From positions 2,542,001 to 2,606,000 of the forward strand of contig NZ_LT670818.1 of the NCBI RefSeq assembly GCF_900129505.1: a stretch of DNA of 64,000 nt, given 5' to 3'. The notes beneath the pieces were generated by a model. That model was given only the letters and a program-made list of their open reading frames with translations. It did no database searches and was not told where the DNA came from. The position numbers were made by a program, and so were the translations under genes. Source of the DNA: Bradyrhizobium erythrophlei. GTDB taxonomy: Bacteria; Pseudomonadota; Alphaproteobacteria; Rhizobiales; Xanthobacteraceae. Shown here in pieces: positions 8,420 through 16,776 of this stretch. Numbering within the stretch: position 1 is the first letter of the stretch; every line of letters starts with the position of its first letter.

Positions 8420-9295
8420 TCATGCAGCCGCGGGCTGTGCATCCAGGAAGGTCTGGACGTGGCTGACGAACGTCGCGTGGTGTTGAAACAGGGCGCCGTG
8501 CCCTGAATCGGGATAGAGGACCAGCTGAGCGTTGCTGAGTTCCTTGAACATTGCGTAGGCGTTGTTTGCGGGCAGCATGGTGTCGTGGCTACCGCTGGCC
8601 ACAAGAGTGGGCTGGCGGATGGCGCGCAGAATTGCGTGCTCGGGATCAGGTGTGGCGCACCAGGTAATCAGCGCCTTGGCCTGCGGGTCGGTTACCGCGC
8701 TGCCGTTATCGGTGTCCCGATCGTCCTTCCGCAACTGCGTCCGCTTCAGGAATGCCAGGCCGGACGACCGGCTGGCGGACGACTTCGTGAAGAACAGCGG
8801 CAGGCGGGGGTCCGGCGCACCGGTTTGGGAAAACGCCTCTTGGAGAACTGCTAACAAATGTTCCTCTCCGCCTTTGGGCGCAGTGCCGACGAGGATGAGC
8901 TTGCGAACCAGCCGTCCATGCTCGGCAGCGATCTGCTGAGCGACGCAGCCGCCGAGGGAAAAGCCCAGCAGGTCGACTTCGGAGAGGCCGAGCACGTTGA
9001 TGAAATCGACCGCATCTCGTGCCATCGTCGCGACATTGTCGGGTGTTTGACCGGTCGAGAGGCCGACCCCTACATTGTCGAAGGCGATTACAGGGCGATC
9101 GGCGGCGAGGGCGTTGACGACGGCGGGATCCCACGCATCGATGTTGCCCGAGAAGTGCTGCAGAAGAATCAACGGCGTTCCGGTCGATGGCCCGAGGCGG
9201 CGATAGGCGAAGCGGATTCCGTGGCCTTCGACGTAATGCGTCGGCGCCGTCTCGAGCGTGGCGACGTCTTCGTTCGCGATGGCGAGTTGAGTCAT
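8420..9295 (-). CDS. Alpha/beta hydrolase (cytoplasmic)
   Basis: A 291-residue alpha/beta hydrolase with no signal peptide. Key positions: LILLQHFSGNIDAWDP (oxyanion loop), nucleophile elbow LGFSLGG, acid region ASGSHDTMLPANN, and catalytic His in DSGHGALF. It resembles proline iminopeptidase/haloperoxidase-like hydrolases. Long products of another frame on this strand are shadows. It is downstream of hydrolase 3 (9405-10175) and a strong hairpin lies between them, so read-through may be partial. Confidence 0.85.
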   Translation of the reverse strand: MTQLAIANEDVATLETAPTHYVEGHGIRFAYRRLGPSTGTPLILLQHFSGNIDAWDPAVVNALAADRPVIAFDNVGVGLSTGQTPDNVATMARDAVDFINVLGLSEVDLLGFSLGGCVAQQIAAEHGRLVRKLILVGTAPKGGEEHLLAVLQEAFSQTGAPDPRLPLFFTKSSASRSSGLAFLKRTQLRKDDRDTDNGSAVTDPQAKALITWCATPDPEHAILRAIRQPTLVASGSHDTMLPANNAYAMFKELSNAQLVLYPDSGHGALFQHHATFVSHVQTFLDAQPAAA

Positions 9296-9371
9296 GTTAT
9301 CCTCCGGATGCTTGGCATGAAATAATCGAGTGGGGGAAATGCGTTCTGCATTCCTCTGAGCGAGCCGGTGC

Positions 9372-9397
9372 GCTCCCGGCGCGAAAGCGCCGGGAGC
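9372..9397 (-). terminator. Strong hairpin between two hydrolase genes
   Basis: Perfect 11-bp inverted repeat GCTCCCGGCGC/GCGCCGGGAGC closed by a GAAA tetraloop (TTTC on the other strand). It lies 8 bases after the stop of the minus-strand gene at 9405. No T-run follows, so it may be an attenuator or mRNA-stabilising hairpin rather than an intrinsic terminator. Confidence 0.6.
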
Positions 9398-9404
9398 AGT
9401 ACCG

Positions 9405-10175
9405 TCACTTCACGAGCGCTGCCTTTTCGATGACCTCAGCGACTTGCTTCGCATGGACGACGAGCGAGGCATGGCTGCCGGCGACTTCCGTTATCTGCGC
9501 CTTCATCCTCGCTGCGAACAACTTCTGGGCCTCGGGCGCGAGCAACTTGTCCTTGGTGCTGATCACATCGAATGTCGGCTTGTCGCGCCAGGCCGCAATG
9601 GTGACCGGAGCCTCGAACGCAACGTGATTTAACGGAAGTTGCGAGGCAGCCAGGTGCGCGGCGATCTCCGGGGGAAGATCAGCCGCGACCGCGGAAGGAA
9701 ACACCTTCGGGTCGATGTAGAGGTTGCCCTTGTCGTCGGGATGAATAGCGTTGCCGCCTTCGGTCGGCGGGCCGGCTTTGGACAGCGACGCCAGAGACTC
9801 TCCGACGTTGGGCGCGAACGCGGAGACATAAACCAGCGCCGAAACCTTGGGATCGTCCCCTGCTTGCGTGATGACGATCCCACCCCATGAGTGGCCGACC
9901 AGAACGGTCCTGCCGTCCTGCTTCGCGAGCGCCTGTTTGGTGGCATCGACGTCAGCGGCGAGCGAAGTGAGCGGATTTTCCACGAGCGTGACGTTGTAGC
10001 CTTTCTTCGTGAGAATATCGGCAACCGGCTGCCAGCTCGTCTGGTCCACGAAAGCGCCGTGCACGAGCACGATGTTGTGGGCCGCTCCCTTGGGCAGCTC
10101 GGCGGAATGGGCGGGGCCAACCATTGTCGATCCGGCCAGGAGTACGGTGGCTGCTGAAAGTAGGAAATTTAGCAT
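9405..10175 (-). CDS. Secreted alpha/beta hydrolase
   Basis: The start at 10175 gives a Sec-type signal peptide (MLNFLLSAATVLLAGSTMVG, cut near AHSA) and a 256-residue protein; the upstream extension to 10394 has no leader and overlaps the divergent regulator. Fold motifs: NIVLVHGAFVDQTSW, nucleophile elbow VGHSWGG, late His in AGSHASLVVH. It is the same small-hydrolase class as the gene at 6135-6911 but clearly less similar to it than the 43955 copy. It is divergent from an AraC gene 217 bp away that is its likely regulator. Confidence 0.87.
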   Translation of the reverse strand: MLNFLLSAATVLLAGSTMVGPAHSAELPKGAAHNIVLVHGAFVDQTSWQPVADILTKKGYNVTLVENPLTSLAADVDATKQALAKQDGRTVLVGHSWGGIVITQAGDDPKVSALVYVSAFAPNVGESLASLSKAGPPTEGGNAIHPDDKGNLYIDPKVFPSAVAADLPPEIAAHLAASQLPLNHVAFEAPVTIAAWRDKPTFDVISTKDKLLAPEAQKLFAARMKAQITEVAGSHASLVVHAKQVAEVIEKAALVK

Positions 10176-10392
10176 TGATTGTTCCTGTTGGTATGTCGGA
10201 CGGAATAATGTCCGGGGGGAATGGACAGGCGTTTCCAGTGAGATCGCGGTTCTTCCATCTGCCGGCGGCGAAATGGTTGCCGAACGTGGCGTCGGCCCGT
10301 TGCGATCTGAGTTAGTGCGGAGGGATATCGGACGGTAGGCTTCGATCGTCCAAGTATTGTGTCTGATCGTCCGCCGGACTAACATCGCCGAC
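10176..10392. promoter_or_regulatory. Divergent promoter region between hydrolase and AraC genes
   Basis: A 217-base divergent intergenic region that must hold promoters for both the hydrolase series (minus) and the AraC gene (plus). Regulation by the adjacent AraC protein is inferred from this arrangement. I cannot define its binding sites. Confidence 0.45.
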
Positions 10393-11355
10393 ATGGATAT
10401 CCTCGCGGAAGTGCTTGATCGCGTCCGCCTTGGCGGGACGCTGCTGTTTCACTTCGAGCTAGGCCATCCCTGGGGTCTGGCGTTGCCGGCGCGCCCTTAC
10501 GCCTTGTTCCATTATCTCAGTCGCGGCTCGGCGACCCTCGTGTTCGAAGAGGGGCGGGAGCTCCACATGACCGAGGGTGATTTTGTCGTCGTTACGCGCG
10601 GCGAGCCCCACGTGTTCTATTCGGACCGGCGGGCGAAGCCATTGCCGATTCTGGACCTCGATCGGGCGCCCTCACAGATCGGCGTCGTTCGACACGGCGG
10701 CGACGGGCCGCCGCTTACAACAATGATCTGCGGCAATTTCACGGTGGCGCGGCCCTTGCGCGGCAGCGTGCTGGAATTGCTTCCATCCGTGCTTCTCCTG
10801 AAACCGACCGCGGACGGGGGTTGGTTCGAGGCTGTTCTGCGACGCATGGTGAGCGAGTCGGCGGTTGAGCGTCCCGGCCAACGCGTCGCGCTCTCGCGAA
10901 TGACGGAGGTGCTCTTCGTGGAGGTGTTGCGCAGCTGGATCAAGTCGCTCGGCCCTGGAGAAGGCGGGTGGCTGGGGGCGATGGCGGACCCGCATATCGG
11001 ACCGGCGCTTCAGTTGATCCACGAGCAACCGCATCGGCCCTGGACCCTCAGCGAGCTCGGGCACCGCGTCGGGCTCGGTCGCTCGGCATTTTCGGCGCGC
11101 TTCACCAAGCTCGTCGGCCAGTCCATGCAACGCTATCTGATCGGACGCCGGATGGCAGAAGCGGCGTTCCTGCTGGAAACCAGCGATGAGCCTATCGCAC
11201 GGATTGCCAGCCTGGTCGGTTACGAGACGGCGGCGGCGTTTTCAAAACTATTCCATAGGCATCACGGCCTGTCGCCTGGCCGGTACCGAGCAGCTCGACG
11301 CTCTGACAGCGGCCAAGGGCAAGGCGACGTTCAGGTATCAGAAGTCGCCGAATGA
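10393..11355 (+). CDS. AraC-family regulator with cupin sensor domain
   Basis: About 320 residues. I prefer the ATG at 10393 (MDILAEVLDRVRLGGTLLFH), the usual beginning of the cupin_6 AraC group; an in-frame ATG lies at 10357. The N-terminal cupin (to about 170) has ARPYALFHYLSRGSATLVFE and DFVVVTRGEPHVF. The C-terminal AraC DNA-binding domain has two HTHs (WTLSELGHRVGLGRSAFSAR and EPIARIASLVGYETAAAFSK) ending in HHGLSPGRYRA. Members control neighbouring oxidoreductase or hydrolase genes, so this one probably controls the 10175-6135 series. Confidence 0.88.
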   Translation: MDILAEVLDRVRLGGTLLFHFELGHPWGLALPARPYALFHYLSRGSATLVFEEGRELHMTEGDFVVVTRGEPHVFYSDRRAKPLPILDLDRAPSQIGVVRHGGDGPPLTTMICGNFTVARPLRGSVLELLPSVLLLKPTADGGWFEAVLRRMVSESAVERPGQRVALSRMTEVLFVEVLRSWIKSLGPGEGGWLGAMADPHIGPALQLIHEQPHRPWTLSELGHRVGLGRSAFSARFTKLVGQSMQRYLIGRRMAEAAFLLETSDEPIARIASLVGYETAAAFSKLFHRHHGLSPGRYRAARRSDSGQGQGDVQVSEVAE

Positions 11356-12006
11356 CCTTGGTCAAGCTGATGTTTGGGCCGCTATTGGTCATCATTTCTG
11401 ATTGAACGTACGGAACGCAGCCATTCCGTGGCCCGAACTTTCATCAGGAGGTTCGACGCCGAACCGATCGGCGTCTGCAGTACCGGGTGACTGACGATGT
11501 CACAGAAAAAGCTTCTATCTTGCTGTCGTCTAACGCGCAGCGAGCCGGGGCTGGCACTTGCTCATGCCCTGAGGCGGCGCTGTTAAGGCTGAGGGATACC
11601 CACGGCTGGGGAGGCCGGCCGTCGAGGCCGCTTCCTGTCAAGAAATGGAGCGATCGAGGTTCACGAAGATAGAGTGCACGATCGCACGGTCATCATCGAA
11701 TTCGAGACGGACCATTTGGTACGGACGGCCGATAGTGCCGTTCGTTATCAAGAGGCGCTTCAATGCGGAGGCAAACGGTTCGTCATCCGCTCCGTCGCCA
11801 AGCTCACGTCACGGCTCAGGACAGCCTCCGCATGTTGGCTGTGCTCGCCACGCAGGTCGCGGTCGTCGCTCGACATTCGAATATTTATGGGCCGATATCT
11901 CTCGCCTTGTAAGAAGAGTTGCTCGCGAATTCGAAGAAGCCAAGGGCTGTCGCGCGCCGCAACCAACGCAGCTTGAAAGCGGGCGTGAGCGTCGGTCCAA
12001 TCCTCG
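11356..12006. other. Gene-poor region with unidentified remnants
   Basis: About 650 bases of short frames. A minus-strand stretch around 11640-11730 (reads GRPYQMVRLEFDDD, then RAIVHSIFVNLD) looks protein-like but too short to name. It probably contains decayed sequence left of the GntR remnant. Confidence 0.35.
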
Positions 12007-12285
12007 CTAACCTGTTGTGCGGCTCAAGGCGTGATTGGCCGCAACAATCGCCACTTCCCAGTCGACATTGCCTTTGCTGATCGCGCGCCGACGACACTGC
12101 AATTTGATATCGATTCGGACCTCGGTGAGGTCGCTGACATCGGCCGCGTTGATAGGAGCGACGCGGAAACCCCGTTGTGGCCTGGCAATCACGAGCGACT
12201 CGGCGGAAAGCCGCGACAGCGCCCCCTTCACAAAGCTCCCTGTTATCTGCATTAGGGAATTGGACGAGAAGCCGCTGCGTGGCAC
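12007..12285 (-). pseudogene. Remnant of a GntR-family regulator
   Basis: The frame encodes the middle of a GntR/FadR-type regulator: the end of the winged helix (ALSRLSAESLVIARPQRGFR), the linker VAPINAADVSDLTEVRIDI, and the beginning of the FCD effector domain (AISKGNVDWEVAIVAANHAL). The first recognition helices are missing or out of frame, and the C-terminal metal-binding part of FCD is absent; the frame stops after about 92 codons against about 230 in the family. I read it as a truncated relic. Confidence 0.6.
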
Positions 12286-12539
12286 TCCTGACTCAAAACA
12301 AGATCGTCGCGATGCGCATTCGGCGTTGACCTCGCATTATGCGCAAAATGGCATAAAAAGACCTGCCTTTTGGCAGCATACGACGTGGTCCATTAGCCCG
12401 TTTTATTCGATTGTCTGATCAGGAAACGAATGCCCAAGGGCTGTCCCGAGTGGGGAGAATCCTCCGACGGTCTGGCCAGGCATAGTTTTGCCGTCGCGTT
12501 GCGGCACACGCCTAACCGAACAGCTTAGAGGGGGATCGA

Positions 12540-12857
12540 ATGCAGCAACACAAGAGCAATGGAACGCTGAGGATACTCGCCGATCCAGGTTTCAGGGAGT
12601 TGACCTCGGCACGCGCGAAGCTGCGATGGAGCCTCTCGGTCGTTACGCTGATCATGTTCTTCGGGTTTATCGTGGTGATTTCGACCGCCAAAGGTGCGTT
12701 GGGCACGATGATCCCGGGCAGCGCCATCCCGGTCGGCCTCGTCCTGACTTTGGCGGTGATCGGGCTAGTCGTCATGCTGACGGGAATTTACGTGCTGCGG
12801 TGCAACTCCCGCTTCGATGAACTTGCCCGCACTGTGAAGCAGGAGTTCGGCCGATGA
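12540..12857 (+). CDS. DUF485 (YjcH-like) membrane protein
   Basis: A 105-residue protein with two transmembrane helices (LSVVTLIMFFGFIVVIS and IPVGLVLTLAVIGLVVMLTG) and the DUF485 N-terminal signature FRELTSARAKLRWSLSV. In many bacteria this protein is encoded just before the acetate symporter ActP. Here the next start overlaps its stop (ATGA at 12854), but the symporter is cut to 57 codons. The gene itself looks intact; whether it functions without ActP is doubtful. Confidence 0.85.
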   Translation: MQQHKSNGTLRILADPGFRELTSARAKLRWSLSVVTLIMFFGFIVVISTAKGALGTMIPGSAIPVGLVLTLAVIGLVVMLTGIYVLRCNSRFDELARTVKQEFGR

Positions 12858-13027
12858 GAGTTCGCTCCCTGTTCATCGCATTGCCGGCGTCGCTGCCGTT
12901 CACGGCGACCGTGGAAGCAGGCACCACGACCTCTCGCGGTCCGAATTGGATCGCCATCGGCATGTTCCTGGTGAATGCGATTCTTTTGCCGATGCGCTGG
13001 ACGCACAGTGGGCCTCAATCCGGGTAA
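12854..13027 (+). pseudogene. actP: Truncated acetate symporter gene (actP fragment)
   Basis: The frame begins with a signal-like segment (MRVRSLFIALPASLPFTAT) and then NWIAIGMFLV, the beginning of the first mature helix of ActP-type sodium:solute symporters (normally about 550 residues). After that the sequence turns into unrelated codons and stops at residue 57. Position directly after the DUF485 gene with an ATGA overlap supports the identification. A deletion has removed nearly the whole gene. Confidence 0.7.
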
Positions 13028-13558
13028 ACGATGACGCGATGTTAGCGGCGCCGCTCGGCCGCGCTTGAGATCAGGATCGCCGGGTGTGTGTACCGAAAAC
13101 CTGAACCCGGACGTAGTGATGGTGAAGTCCGCCAAATATCGCGTGTGAACTTATGCTTCAGGCCCGCTGAAGCGGGCGAACAGCCGGCGCGTCTTTGTCC
13201 AATGACCGATGCGTTCTGATGTCGTTATAATAGCGTGCGTACGATCGCAGGATCCGTCGCAGATAGGCCTCACCCAAGATGACGATATGATCCAGGCACT
13301 CGCGGCGCATCGATCCGACTCAACCGTTCGGCAAAGCCAATCTGCCGAGGCGAGGCTGGCGAACAGAAAACGGCGCTGTTACCAGCGCCGTTCTGGTGCA
13401 CCTACGCGTGGAATCGGCCCACTTCGACTGGCGCTGGCGGGAGCGACCCGCTCTGGCTCTGCTGGCGTGGGAAGCCCTGACTCGCGATCCGCTGGAAAGG
13501 CTACGCCGCATCCAAGTGGAGTCAACTGGAACGACAATTAATTTTAGGCCAGCGGCTA
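13028..13558. other. Intergenic region with one hairpin
   Basis: About 530 bases after the actP stump. Only short frames without recognisable content. It includes the hairpin at 13369-13392. Confidence 0.4.
13369..13392. terminator. Possible bidirectional terminator hairpin
   Basis: Perfect 10-bp inverted repeat AACGGCGCTG/CAGCGCCGTT around a TTAC loop, flanked on the left by an A-run and on the right by only TTCTG. It could end transcription from the right (minus strand, from the small gene at 13559), but the T-run is weak. Confidence 0.45.
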
Positions 13559-13783
13559 TCACCCATCGCGAGATCGCAGCATCGGCCTTGCTGATCGCAT
13601 CCAAGCTCGCAAGTTGGCGACGCGCTGTCGGATCTCGTCGCGCTCTGAGGTGTTCAGATTTACCGGCGGCATCCGGTTCGGTTCGACAATGGTGCGCGGC
13701 ATGGGCGGTTCGACACGAACGCTCTTCGTAAGCGCCGTCGTTGCTTCGACGAGCGCGTCAAGATCAGCCTTCCAGTTGGTCAT
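13559..13783 (-). CDS. Small conserved-looking hypothetical protein
   Basis: A 74-residue protein starting MTNWKADLDALVEATTALTK, with the central stretch VRVEPPMPRTIVEPNRMPP and then SERDEIRQRVANL. I recall similar short soluble proteins in Bradyrhizobium-type genomes with a longer helical tail, so the C-terminal end here (WMRSARPMLRSRDG) may be the result of a frameshift. There is no membrane segment and function is unknown. I chose the ATG at 13783 over the upstream frame, whose composition is poor. Confidence 0.55.
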   Translation of the reverse strand: MTNWKADLDALVEATTALTKSVRVEPPMPRTIVEPNRMPPVNLNTSERDEIRQRVANLRAWMRSARPMLRSRDG

Positions 13784-13924
13784 GTTAATACTCCCCAACA
13801 TCCAGCCTATCGGACTAGGCTCGAAGCCGCCATGGTAGCGAGGTGGGATGGTTAGGCACTGTGGAAAACTAGTGAGCTTGGCGCGACGTTGTCCCGGGAC
13901 ACTCACCATTTCCTAGATTGCCAG

Positions 13925-14129
13925 TCAGGTCTCGCGCTTCGTCACCCGGTGACCGCACGCTTGGCAAAAAAACTGTCCTTCGATGTCGGATAGCCGGACT
14001 TCGTCGCCCCAGCGATCGGCATTAAGACTGACAGAATGGCTGCACCGATAGTCGGAACGACAAACCAGGACGCCAGTCAGCCCGGGCGGAGCGCATCTCG
14101 GCAAAGGCTATTTTCTCCGGACGCTTCAC
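13925..14129 (-). pseudogene. Frameshifted zinc-ribbon protein gene
   Basis: The 3' part in one frame reads CSHSVSLNADRWGDEVRLSD followed by IEGQFFCQACG, a pattern with paired Cys/His ligands typical of small zinc-ribbon proteins I recall from rhizobia. The matching N-terminal part (VKRPEKIAFAEMRS, GTG at 14129) lies in another frame, so a one-base indel around 14085-14095 separates them. In the 3' frame a stop precedes the joint and no start codon is available. The shift could be genuine decay or an assembly error. Confidence 0.5.
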
Positions 14130-14186
14130 CGCCGTGGCCGCATTAGCAGACTTATCCCACGCGCAAATGCGTCTCGTGATATCGCG

Positions 14187-14369
14187 ATGCTGCACCGGAT
14201 TACCATGCTGGTAGCTGGGGCGATGGTTGCTCTGTCGGTATTCTTCGTCTTTCGGCCGCTTCAACCCAGCAGTATACAGCCGTCTCATCCGACACCGGCG
14301 GCCACGAGGTGTGCTGCGCATCCCGGAACTAGCGCGATCCCTGCGGAATACAGTTGCGAGAAACCATGA
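14187..14369 (+). CDS. Possible small membrane-anchored peptide
   Basis: A 60-codon frame beginning MLHRITMLVAGAMVALSVFF, a good single hydrophobic helix or uncleaved signal, followed by a Pro/Ala/Ser-rich tail with two Cys. There is no strong ribosome-binding site, and it overlaps a decayed region, so it may be chance. Confidence 0.3.
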   Translation: MLHRITMLVAGAMVALSVFFVFRPLQPSSIQPSHPTPAATRCAAHPGTSAIPAEYSCEKP

Positions 14370-14473
14370 CCCGATGTGGTTCTCGCACTATTGGACCGGG
14401 GGCCGATTGGCGGTATTCTCCCCCGCCACAAAAAGAATGACATCTCCGTATTTACCGAATTGGGAGAAATCAA

Positions 14474-14842
14474 ATGTGGATAATGACGAACAACAGCTAC
14501 CTGTCCATCGTAAGCAAGGATTGTGGCCCGGCTGAATTGCTGGTCAGGGCTCGGCGTGCCGGCGATATCGAGAAGGTATTCCCAGATGCCAAGGTAACCC
14601 GGAACACCAGCAGTGATTATCTGTATCGGGCAGTTCTGCCACGCGATGTGGTGAAACAGGCCTTAGCCGCAATGATCGACCATATCGATTACCCGAACTT
14701 CAAGGATAGTGTTGAAGACAGGTCGTTGCATGCTGCCTATGTCGGTGTCTGGTGTGCAATGGCAGGACTACAACATCCGCCGCCAGACATAGAGCGGGCG
14801 ACCCACGCAAGGTCAGCTCTGACCTCGAAAAACACATCGTAG
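14474..14842 (+). CDS. Hypothetical protein (122 residues)
   Basis: Soluble protein starting MWIMTNNSYLSIVSKDC, with a well-ordered N-terminal two-thirds: ELLVRARRAGDIEKVFPDAK, then TSSDYLYRAVLPRDVVKQAL and HAAYVGVWCAMAGLQ. I recall proteins of this type being widespread and unnamed in Bradyrhizobium. GGGAGAA precedes the ATG at suitable spacing. A possible role in DNA or stress handling cannot be judged from the sequence. Confidence 0.65.
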   Translation: MWIMTNNSYLSIVSKDCGPAELLVRARRAGDIEKVFPDAKVTRNTSSDYLYRAVLPRDVVKQALAAMIDHIDYPNFKDSVEDRSLHAAYVGVWCAMAGLQHPPPDIERATHARSALTSKNTS

Positions 14843-14963
14843 CGCCTGTGGCGGAACATAAATCGCGGAATTTTTTTCCCTAAAATTCTGGATGTTGTTT
14901 GTGTGGTGATCGCCAGAAACTCAGGTGCCGTTACCTCAATGCCAAATACAAACCCAATAATTT

Positions 14964-15555
14964 TTGAGGTCCGGAGAGGATGGCGTGCTCAAGAAGGAGC
15001 TGCTTAGCCATCTTCGATCGAAGCGCTCGATGCGTCGCTCCGAGCCGGTTGATCCGGATGGCGATAGACGGGGGCACATCAAGGATATCGTCTCAATCCG
15101 TCAACGACCGGCGGCGGTTGAAGATCGGGCGGTGCTCGGCCATTGGGAAGGCGATCTCCTGTCCGGGCCGAACAACGGCCACATCGCGACCTTGGTCGAG
15201 CGTCATACGCGTTACGTGATGATGGCTAAGGTGGCAGGTAAGGACATCCGGACGGTCGTCTCCGCTCATCAAGCAGGCGAAGAAGCTACCAAAGGAGCTA
15301 TATAAATCCCTGACCTGGGACCGGGGAAAGGAACTCACGGATCGTCGCCGCTTTACGTTGGCGACCAAAGTCGACGTATTATTTTTTGCGATCCGCAAAG
15401 CCCGTGGCAGCGCGGGTCGAACGAGAACACCAATGGCCTGCTGAGACAGTACTTTCCAAAGGGCACCGACTTGTCAGTTCACTCGCAAGCCTATTTGAAC
15501 AAAATGCCTCGTCAGCTAAACGAACGACCACGTGAGACCTTGCAATTTGAAACCC
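14964..15555 (+). pseudogene. Broken IS30-family transposase
   Basis: Pieces of an IS30 transposase catalytic domain run in order but in different frames: KKELLSHLRSKRSMRRS, VEDRAVLGHWEGDLLSGPNN (contains the first Asp), LVERHTRYVMMAKVAGKD; then shifted, KLPKELYKSLTWDRGKELTD (second Asp); then shifted again, SPWQRGSNENTNGLLRQYFP (Glu) and ARQLNERPRETLQFETPAE. At least two frameshifts are needed and the N-terminal HTH is missing. The element is dead. No terminal repeats are visible, and its 3' end is joined directly to a histidine-kinase fragment. Confidence 0.8.
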
Positions 15556-15556
15556 C

Positions 15557-15690
15557 AGCAGAGGCCGAGGCACGTGCCTTTGCCAGGTCCCTTGGTGGTA
15601 AAGAACGGCTCCATCGCACGCTGCAGCGTCGCCTCCATTCCTTCGTCCGTATCGCGCATAGTAAGACAGATGTAGGTGCCCGGTTTCAAA
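15557..15690 (-). pseudogene. Histidine-kinase ATPase-domain fragment
   Basis: About 40 codons encoding the G1-F-G2 part of a HATPase domain: LKPGTYICLTMRDTDEGME, then RAMEPFFTTKGPGKGTCLGL. The normal boxes would be DTGEGM and GTGLGL; both carry substitutions (Asp for Gly, Cys for Gly). The fragment is bounded by the IS30 remnant on one side and the kup remnant on the other, so it is a scrap brought in by rearrangement. Confidence 0.7.
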
Positions 15691-15790
15691 TGGCTGCCGT
15701 CTGGCTTCCGAGCTCGATAACCCGGTTCGGAGGGATACGAAAGAAATCCTTCGCCGCCAGGGCGTTGCGGTGCATGATCTTGAACACGCT
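15686..15790 (-). pseudogene. kup: 3' end of a potassium transporter gene (kup fragment)
   Basis: The last 34 or so codons read VFKIMHRNALAAKDFFRIPP, then NRVIELGSQ, and stop at 15686, the characteristic C-terminus of Kup/TrkD potassium permeases (about 630 residues when complete). The rest of the gene is missing. Its presence next to a KdpDE-like two-component system suggests that this was once a potassium-uptake locus. Confidence 0.65.
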
Positions 15791-16015
15791 GCAACGGATA
15801 CGACCGAATCGCGAATTTCTGGGCTTCCGCGACTGCGAACTGCCTTATGCGGGCTGCTCGGATGCATTTTTCCGGCGCGCGTTGCACAATCGCGGCATCG
15901 CAACACGCTCAAAAAAATAAAAAAATAATATTAAGCATGCGAATAGGACTGCGTTCGCGGCTCAAGGAGATGATGTTTCGTCCTGTCGCGGTAAGATGCG
16001 ACGCCCCTGGAGCTG

Positions 16016-16138
16016 CTAGAATCGATCGCGAGTCTTCCAGACGAAAACAACGAAAGCGGCAACCAATCCAGCCACGATAAGCATCCAGTTCTGGACCTCA
16101 AAACCCAGCAAGTCAAAATGTGAAATGAGAAATTCCAA
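16016..16138 (-). CDS. 40-residue single-helix membrane protein
   Basis: A short frame with a TTG start preceded by GGGGGAGAGG at good spacing. It reads LEFLISHFDLLGFEVQNW, then a clean hydrophobic helix MLIVAGLVAAFVVFVW and a basic end KTRDRF, giving an N-out or amphipathic-plus-TM peptide. I see no family name. It lies between the kup remnant and the KdpE/KdpD-like genes. A regulatory membrane peptide of a potassium system, like KdpF, is possible but it is not KdpF by sequence. Confidence 0.55.
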   Translation of the reverse strand: MEFLISHFDLLGFEVQNWMLIVAGLVAAFVVFVWKTRDRF

Positions 16139-16234
16139 CGCGCCTCTCCCCCGGTCTTCTTGGGAAGGATAGGCATTTCAGTCTTCAAAATATATTATTT
16201 TTATATTCAGCACCGGCCGGACCGGCTGCGCGGC

Positions 16235-16741
16235 TCAGCCGTGAGAGGGATGGGACAGATTATCGCGGCCAAAGCGCCGGACTATCGACAGCAGCCGGTC
16301 GAATTCCGAGGGCCGGTAGCGAATACCATCGGGCGCGGTGATGAACTCCTGCCAGCCCTCTTCGGCGAGAGCGCGTCCCTTGGCAATGGCAACGACAACG
16401 CTCAACCGGACGGTCGTCGTGGTTTCCTCACCCCTTGATGCCTCCACAATGAAGGTCACGGCAATACCTTGTTTGTGCCATGCGCGTGCCGCGCACAAGT
16501 TCCGTTCCAGCCCAGCAATCAGAGCGGTGACTCGCGAAGCGGCGTCCATGGACAATCCGTTCAGGAGGTCTTCCAGGGCTCGCTTTCCTGCCAGCTGAGC
16601 GGCGCTGTACGAGCGGAAGCCGCTTTCCCATAGCCTCACGCCCATGGGCCGTCTTTTGCGGCGTATTTCCCAGCGCCAGGAGTCCCTCTTGTCCCGGGAA
16701 ACGACGAGATAGAACGATCGGCGTGGTGAAGGACGGAGCAT
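16235..16741 (-). CDS. Hypothetical soluble protein
   Basis: About 168 residues from the ATG at 16741 (MLRPSPRRSFYLVVSRDKRD); the longer frame to 16792 overlaps the regulator gene and is less likely. The N-terminal half is basic with WRWEIRRKRRPMGVRLWESG and a helix AAQLAGKRALEDLLNGLSM, the middle has AWHKQGIAVTFIVEASRG, and the end is charged. No membrane segment. It starts about 35 bp after the KdpE-like stop, so it is probably the last gene of that operon. Unrecognised. Confidence 0.6.
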   Translation of the reverse strand: MLRPSPRRSFYLVVSRDKRDSWRWEIRRKRRPMGVRLWESGFRSYSAAQLAGKRALEDLLNGLSMDAASRVTALIAGLERNLCAARAWHKQGIAVTFIVEASRGEETTTTVRLSVVVAIAKGRALAEEGWQEFITAPDGIRYRPSEFDRLLSIVRRFGRDNLSHPSHG

Positions 16742-16776
16742 GACGAAGCGAAAGGCCCCGGACCAGCTGTATCGAT

